Shown here: in pieces, positions 60,138 to 64,000 of the stretch
Layout: each line of letters opens with the position of its first letter
Position numbering within the stretch: position 1 is the first letter of the stretch
Assembly (NCBI RefSeq): GCF_021442325.1
Contig: NZ_CP087879.1
Span: forward strand, 558,001 to 622,000
DNA: 64,000 bases
Source: Agromyces marinus
Lineage (GTDB): Bacteria > Actinomycetota > Actinomycetes > Actinomycetales > Microbacteriaceae
Reading direction: 5' to 3'
Made by a program: the position numbers and the translations under genes
Notes under the pieces: generated by a model
Database searches by the model: none
Told to the model about the DNA's origin: nothing
The model's input: only the letters and a program-made list of their open reading frames with translations

Positions 60138-61625
60138 ATGACGCCGCCCCAGACCACCGAGCTCGAGCGCCTCGCGCCGAGTGGTGCGCCCGGCGTTCCG
60201 GCCGATGCGGCGTTCCCCGATGCCGTCGGCGAGGCACTCGCCCTCGGCGAGACGGATGCCCTCGGCGAGGTACTCGCCGACATCGCCGCGACCGAGCGGA
60301 TGATCCGTTGGGCGCAGGCGCAGCAGGTCGTCCTGATCGAGGCGGCACGGCGGCTCCATGCCGAGCTCGAGGGCGTGAGCGGGTCGAGCGGGGCGGCCGA
60401 GCGAGACCTGGCGACGCGATCGTTCGTCGCCGAACTCGCGACCGTGCTCGTCGCGCCCGAGGCGACCGCGGGCCGGCTCGCGGCCGACGCCGGTCGGCTC
60501 GTGGGGCCGCGCGCAGACACGCTCGCAGCGCTCGCCGCGGGCGCGGTCGGTGTCGCGCACGTCCGCTCGATGCTCGAACTGACGCGCGACCTCCCGGCCG
60601 ACGTCGCGGCCGACCTCGAGCAGCGCGCGCTCGCCGACGCCGGGAGCCGCACGAGCATCGCCTTCCGACAGCGGGTCCGGCGTCTCCGCGAACGGCTGCA
60701 CCCCGAATCACTCGCATCGCGGCGCCGTCGCGCCGCCGACGAGCGTCGCATCCACCTCGATCCGGCGCCCGACGGCATGGCGTGGCTGAGCCGCTTCATC
60801 GGGGCCGAACGCGCGGTCGCCATCGTCGATCGCCTCGACTCGCTCGCCGCGGCATCCGCCGATCGCGCGAGGCAGTCGCCGCCCGCAGGGCTGCGCGATG
60901 CGCGCACGCACGCGCAGCGGTGCGTCGACCTCGCCGCCGACCTGCTCGTGTCAGGCGTCCTCGATGGGGGCGCCGCGGCCGACACCCGCCGCATCGTGCC
61001 GCGCGTGACGGTGACCGTTCCCGTGCTCAGCCTGCTCGGCGCGACGGACGAGCCGGCCGAGCTCGACGGGTACGGCCCGATCGACGCCGAGACCGCGCGC
61101 GTCATCGCCGCGCACGCGCCGAGCGTGCGGCGGCTGCTCGTCCACCCCGAGACCGGCGCCGCGCTGTCGTACGGCCGCACCGCCTACCGGGTCGGCGCCG
61201 ATCTCGCCGGCTACCTGCGGGTGCGCGACGGCCGATGCCGGTTCCCGGGGTGCTCACGGCGAGCTGTCCGCTCCGACCTCGACCACACGACCGCCTGGGT
61301 CCACGGGGGCGGCACCGATGCCGGCAACCTCGCCCATCTCTGTCGCAGGCATCATCGACTCAAGCACGAGAGCGGATGGCGCGTGGCCGCCGAGCCGGGC
61401 GGCGTGCTGCGCTGGACCTCGCCGGCCGGGCACGTCTTGCGGACCCACCCCGAGGTGCCGTTCGATCCCGTCCCGCCGAGTCCGCGGACGGCGGAATCCT
61501 CCGGGTTCGACCGGACGGAGCCTCCGCCACCGGGCGGAGCGCCCTCCGAAGAGGATGAGCCTCCGCCACCGGGTCGTGTCGACGAAGTCGAACCGCCGTG
61601 GCTCCATGCCGTCCAGGCGGCGTGA
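60138..61625 (+). CDS. DUF222 / HNH endonuclease family protein
   Basis: 495 residues. The helical DUF222 (13E12-type) domain covers about residues 40-330. The HNH nuclease domain follows: CRFPGCSRRAVRSDLDHTTAW, then GNLAHLCRRHHRLKH with the zinc Cys/His ligands. The C-terminal 60 residues are Pro/Glu-rich and disordered. The family exists in many, often polymorphic, copies in actinobacterial genomes and is thought to be mobile or phage-linked. ATG 60138 is the first sensible start. Confidence 0.9.
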   Translation: MTPPQTTELERLAPSGAPGVPADAAFPDAVGEALALGETDALGEVLADIAATERMIRWAQAQQVVLIEAARRLHAELEGVSGSSGAAERDLATRSFVAELATVLVAPEATAGRLAADAGRLVGPRADTLAALAAGAVGVAHVRSMLELTRDLPADVAADLEQRALADAGSRTSIAFRQRVRRLRERLHPESLASRRRRAADERRIHLDPAPDGMAWLSRFIGAERAVAIVDRLDSLAAASADRARQSPPAGLRDARTHAQRCVDLAADLLVSGVLDGGAAADTRRIVPRVTVTVPVLSLLGATDEPAELDGYGPIDAETARVIAAHAPSVRRLLVHPETGAALSYGRTAYRVGADLAGYLRVRDGRCRFPGCSRRAVRSDLDHTTAWVHGGGTDAGNLAHLCRRHHRLKHESGWRVAAEPGGVLRWTSPAGHVLRTHPEVPFDPVPPSPRTAESSGFDRTEPPPPGGAPSEEDEPPPPGRVDEVEPPWLHAVQAA

Positions 61626-61688
61626 CCGCCGCGGGCGGGTGCGTGCCGACGCATTCTCGGGCGCCGCCGCGCGCACGACATCCGCGCA

Positions 61689-61730
61689 CAGCGGATGCCG
61701 CGGGGATCCCCCTCCCCGCGGCATCCGCTG
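61689..61730. terminator. long hairpin terminator between convergent genes
   Basis: CAGCGGATGCCGCGGGGA pairs perfectly over 18 bp with TCCCCGCGGCATCCGCTG around a TCCCCC loop. It lies between the DUF222 gene and the secreted CHRD-like gene. It again contains inverted GGATGCC words. Confidence 0.78.
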
Positions 61731-61747
61731 CCCGACTGCGCTCGGGG

Positions 61748-62419
61748 TCAGTTGGCGATCCCGCCGCAGAGCACCGGAACCGTCGCCTCGAGCGGGATGC
61801 CCGCGTTCAGCGACGACGGGCGGCTCGAGAACGGGTCGTCCGCGTTGAACGCGTACGCGCCGTTGCCGTCGAAGTCGATGCCGTGCACGACCACCTGCAC
61901 GGTCCCGGCGTCGGTGTACCCGGGCACGTCGGTGAAGGTGCGCTGGTAGTACAGGTACCCGTCCGCATCCGACATCGCGAAGCGGTCGAGGGCGAGCGCG
62001 CTCGCGGGCGAGACATCACCCGTCGAGGTCAGGGAGGTGATGATGCCGCCGTAGAACGGCGCTCCGTCGAGCACGGTCACGACGCCGTCGGCGCCTGCCG
62101 CTGCGGGGCCGGGGCAGGCCATGTCGGTCGCCGGTCCGGGCACGCCGTGCAGGTGCATGGCGTGCGGCAGGTTCGGCGAGAGCCCCCACGCCTCGACGGT
62201 GACCTGCAGCTTGCCGTTCGGCAGCGCCTTCACCCTCGTGCTGCCTTCGGCCTGCGAGCCGGGTACGTCGGTCGGCTGGATCGCGTCGAGCGAGTACGAA
62301 TAGCTCGCGACCTTCGCGGACGGGTTGCCGTCGTGGCCCGCGAACGCGGCGCCTGCGCCGCTGAGCGCGAGGGCCGATCCGGCGACCAGGGCCGTGATGA
62401 TCCGGGTTGTGTTCCTCAT
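61748..62419 (-). CDS. secreted CHRD-domain-like protein
   Basis: 223 residues. A signal peptide (MRNTTRIITALVAGSALALS to FAGHDG) ends near residue 28. The mature part has HAMHLHGVPGPATDM and VVVHGIDFDGNGAY, the HLHG-type beta-sandwich pattern of CHRD and superoxide-dismutase-like secreted proteins, and two Cys that may form a disulfide. Its function is not known; a metal site is possible. ATG 62419 has GGAGGACGAC upstream. Confidence 0.8.
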   Translation of the reverse strand: MRNTTRIITALVAGSALALSGAGAAFAGHDGNPSAKVASYSYSLDAIQPTDVPGSQAEGSTRVKALPNGKLQVTVEAWGLSPNLPHAMHLHGVPGPATDMACPGPAAAGADGVVTVLDGAPFYGGIITSLTSTGDVSPASALALDRFAMSDADGYLYYQRTFTDVPGYTDAGTVQVVVHGIDFDGNGAYAFNADDPFSSRPSSLNAGIPLEATVPVLCGGIAN

Positions 62420-62514
62420 GTCGTCCTCCTCGGGACATCGACCGATGGTCGTCGCCCCGAGCGGGCGTCGTCGGCCGTTGCATGGGGATTCGGAGCCGGT
62501 GCCGATCCGGATCG

Positions 62515-62564
62515 GATCTGATTTGATCTGATCTGATTTGATCTGATCTGATCTGATCTGATCT
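62515..62564. repeat. pentanucleotide microsatellite (GATYT)10
   Basis: Ten tandem units of GATCT or GATTT without interruption, followed by GAGCT. It is the most AT-rich spot in this part of the window. It lies about 95 bases upstream of the CHRD-like start and 18 bases beyond the pucR stop. Polymerase slippage could change its length. Confidence 0.95.
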
Positions 62565-62581
62565 GAGCTTGCCCGTGCCGG

Positions 62582-64000
62582 TCAGCGCGCCCGCAACTGG
62601 ATCCAGGCCGCGAGCCGCTGATCGGGCCCTTCCAAGCGGATGCCGTGCACCTCGGCCGCACGACGCAACCGGTGCCGCACGGTGTTCTGGTGCACGCCGA
62701 GGCGCTCGGCGGTCTGCGCGACGTTGCCGAACGATTCGAGCCAGACGAGCAGGGTCTCGCCGATGTCGCGAGTCGACTCGCGCTCGAACAGCGCGTCGAT
62801 CGCCGGGTCCCGGAGCTCGTCGGCGCCCGCGAGCAGTTCGGCGACGCGCGCCACGACGAGTCGGGGGCGGACCGCGTCGACGGTCACGATGCGCGGCGCG
62901 CGGCCGAGGTCGCCCGACGCGGCGACCTCGAGCAGCCGGTCGGCGAGATCGCGCGCCCCCGCCACCTCGCCCGAGCGGTGCGACGGCCCAACGACCGCGA
63001 TCCTGACGCCGTCGCCGACGAGGCGATCCACCAGCGGGAGCATCGGTTCGGCGACCCCGACCGCCTCGTCGACGGTCGCGGCGGCGAACAGCGCGTAGAC
63101 GCGTGCGCGATGCGCGACCGCGACCGTGTCGGGCCGGTGCAGCACCAGGTGGCGGACCACGGTCGAGCGCAGCTGCGCGATCGCGGTGGGACCGGCGGCG
63201 GGCACGTCGAATGCGAGCAGCGCCGCGCCGCGCTCCTCGGGGATGCCGAGCTCGGCGAACTCGGTGCCGGTGAGGTCGATGCCGGTCAGCAGGGTCCGCA
63301 GGCGATCCTCGCGCGGACGCTGGTTGGTCGCGTGGGTGCGCAGGTCGTCGAGCAGGTGCGCGCTCGCGAGGGCGCTCGCGCGTCGCATCCGCTCGTCCTG
63401 CTCCGCGGTGATCGGCCCGTCGCCCGAGGCGTCGATCGCCCAGATCGTGCCGAGCGGGAGGGCGCCGGCGCGGATCGCGAACGCCACGCGCGGCTCCTCG
63501 TCGCCGAGTCGGGGGTACTTGATCGGCAGGTCGGCGCGCAGCACGGTGCGGTACTGGTCGTCGTTGTAGGGCGAGGCCGGCACCTGGCGCGCGAGGATTC
63601 CGTGCGTGCGGAGTTCGTCGATGACCTGCCCGGGCACCGACGAGTAGGCGAGGATGTTGCGGCTGAGGTCCTCGATCGCGACCGAGCCGCCGAAGTGCTC
63701 CGCGAGTTCGTTGGCGATCGCGAAGAGCGGTTCCGCGCCGCGATCCTGCGGGCCGCCGAAACCCGCGTCGGCCTCGCCGAGCAGGTGCGTGAGCTGCGCG
63801 TCCAGGAGGCGCCAGCTGATCCGGTCCGCGACGCGCAGCACCGCGATGCCGCTCGACTCGGCGATGGCCCCGAGCGCCGCGACCCGGTCCGGGCTGCACT
63901 TGACGACGAGGCCGACGGCCCCGCGATCGGCGGCGGACGAGGCGAGCGCGGCGATGCGGGCCGTGCTCAGCGAGGCCGTCGACGGTGCGAGCAGCAGGGT
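62582..64000 (-). CDS. PucR-family transcriptional regulator (5' end beyond the window)
   Basis: At least 472 residues. The frame stays open from the stop at 62582 to the window edge without interruption: upstream of the GTG at 63841 it still encodes a sensible protein (VGLVVKCSPDRVAALGAIAESSGI), so the gene starts outside. The N-terminal sensory part is PucR-like, and the C-terminal HTH is FGNVAQTAERLGVHQNTVRHRLRRAAEV. PucR proteins control purine, amino acid or polyamine use. The target is not visible here. Confidence 0.9.
   Translation of the reverse strand, partial: TLLLAPSTASLSTARIAALASSAADRGAVGLVVKCSPDRVAALGAIAESSGIAVLRVADRISWRLLDAQLTHLLGEADAGFGGPQDRGAEPLFAIANELAEHFGGSVAIEDLSRNILAYSSVPGQVIDELRTHGILARQVPASPYNDDQYRTVLRADLPIKYPRLGDEEPRVAFAIRAGALPLGTIWAIDASGDGPITAEQDERMRRASALASAHLLDDLRTHATNQRPREDRLRTLLTGIDLTGTEFAELGIPEERGAALLAFDVPAAGPTAIAQLRSTVVRHLVLHRPDTVAVAHRARVYALFAAATVDEAVGVAEPMLPLVDRLVGDGVRIAVVGPSHRSGEVAGARDLADRLLEVAASGDLGRAPRIVTVDAVRPRLVVARVAELLAGADELRDPAIDALFERESTRDIGETLLVWLESFGNVAQTAERLGVHQNTVRHRLRRAAEVHGIRLEGPDQRLAAWIQLRAR

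Noticed and set aside
60138..61625. Homing endonuclease or intein inserted in a host gene
   Set aside because: The HNH domain belongs to a complete DUF222 protein. No flanking interrupted gene is seen.
62515..62564. Possible CRISPR array at the short repeat
   Set aside because: The 5-base units follow each other with no spacers. It is a microsatellite.

Overview
The window is GC-rich, gene-dense DNA of a Gram-positive actinobacterium. The gene set (class Ib ribonucleotide reductase nrdHIEF, a class II-type HelD, a DUF222/HNH nuclease, 10-methyl fatty acid genes, TANNNT-type promoters with little or no leader) and the very frequent DNA word GGATGCC/GGCATCC suggest a Microbacteriaceae-like organism such as Agromyces. 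That placement is inference from style, not from a marker gene.

Layout. 1-5555: the end of a membrane protein, an alpha/beta hydrolase, a 710-base non-coding stretch and the nrdHIEF operon with a candidate NrdR box. 5556-8190: a short accessory island, less GC-biased than its neighbours, holding a toxin-antitoxin-chaperone (TAC) triad of HigB-like toxin, XRE antitoxin and SecB-like chaperone, then a small membrane protein and a small gene with an apparent frameshift. 8192-10968: an overlapping pair predicted to make 10-methyl branched fatty acids (tmsA-tmsB type). 10990-17609: membrane protein, relic of a VOC gene, luciferase-like flavoenzyme, membrane adenylate cyclase, intact VOC protein, secreted DUF1524/excalibur nuclease, hydrolase. 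17673-23290: FAD flavoprotein with a divergent LysR regulator, secreted beta-helix protein, FAD monooxygenase with coupled MarR. 23441-31013: HelD (apparent AUC start), lytic transglycosylase, FGE-like protein, YdeI-like protein, secreted M14 carboxypeptidase. 31183-39250: a complete respiratory nitrate reductase operon narGHJI with narK as last gene.

39376-49783: BFN-domain protein, bile-acid-type symporter, PadR plus its HAAS-type membrane partner, hydrolase, multidrug transporter with a coupled 43-residue remnant of a CHY zinc finger, a paired HExxH peptidase and metallo-beta-lactamase-fold hydrolase of unknown role, and a SulP transporter. 49854-57244: MHS transporter, GNAT-esterase pair, DUF4287 protein, cupin divergent from an ArsR-type regulator across a perfect 20-bp palindrome, a lone ectB-like aminotransferase, a TetR regulator. 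57353-64000: MMPL exporter facing the TetR gene across a nested operator, DUF222/HNH nuclease, secreted CHRD-like protein, a ten-unit GATYT pentanucleotide repeat and a PucR regulator running off the window.

Themes. Several regulator-target pairs are divergent or coupled with clear inverted repeats between them. Five convergent or 3'-end junctions carry long hairpins built from inverted GGATGCC words, which recalls uptake-sequence terminators in other bacteria. The most notable units are the TAC triad, the peptidase/MBL pair, the truncated CHY mini-gene, the tms pair, the AUC-start HelD and the genome-style GGATGCC word. No tRNA, rRNA, CRISPR array or insertion sequence was seen.
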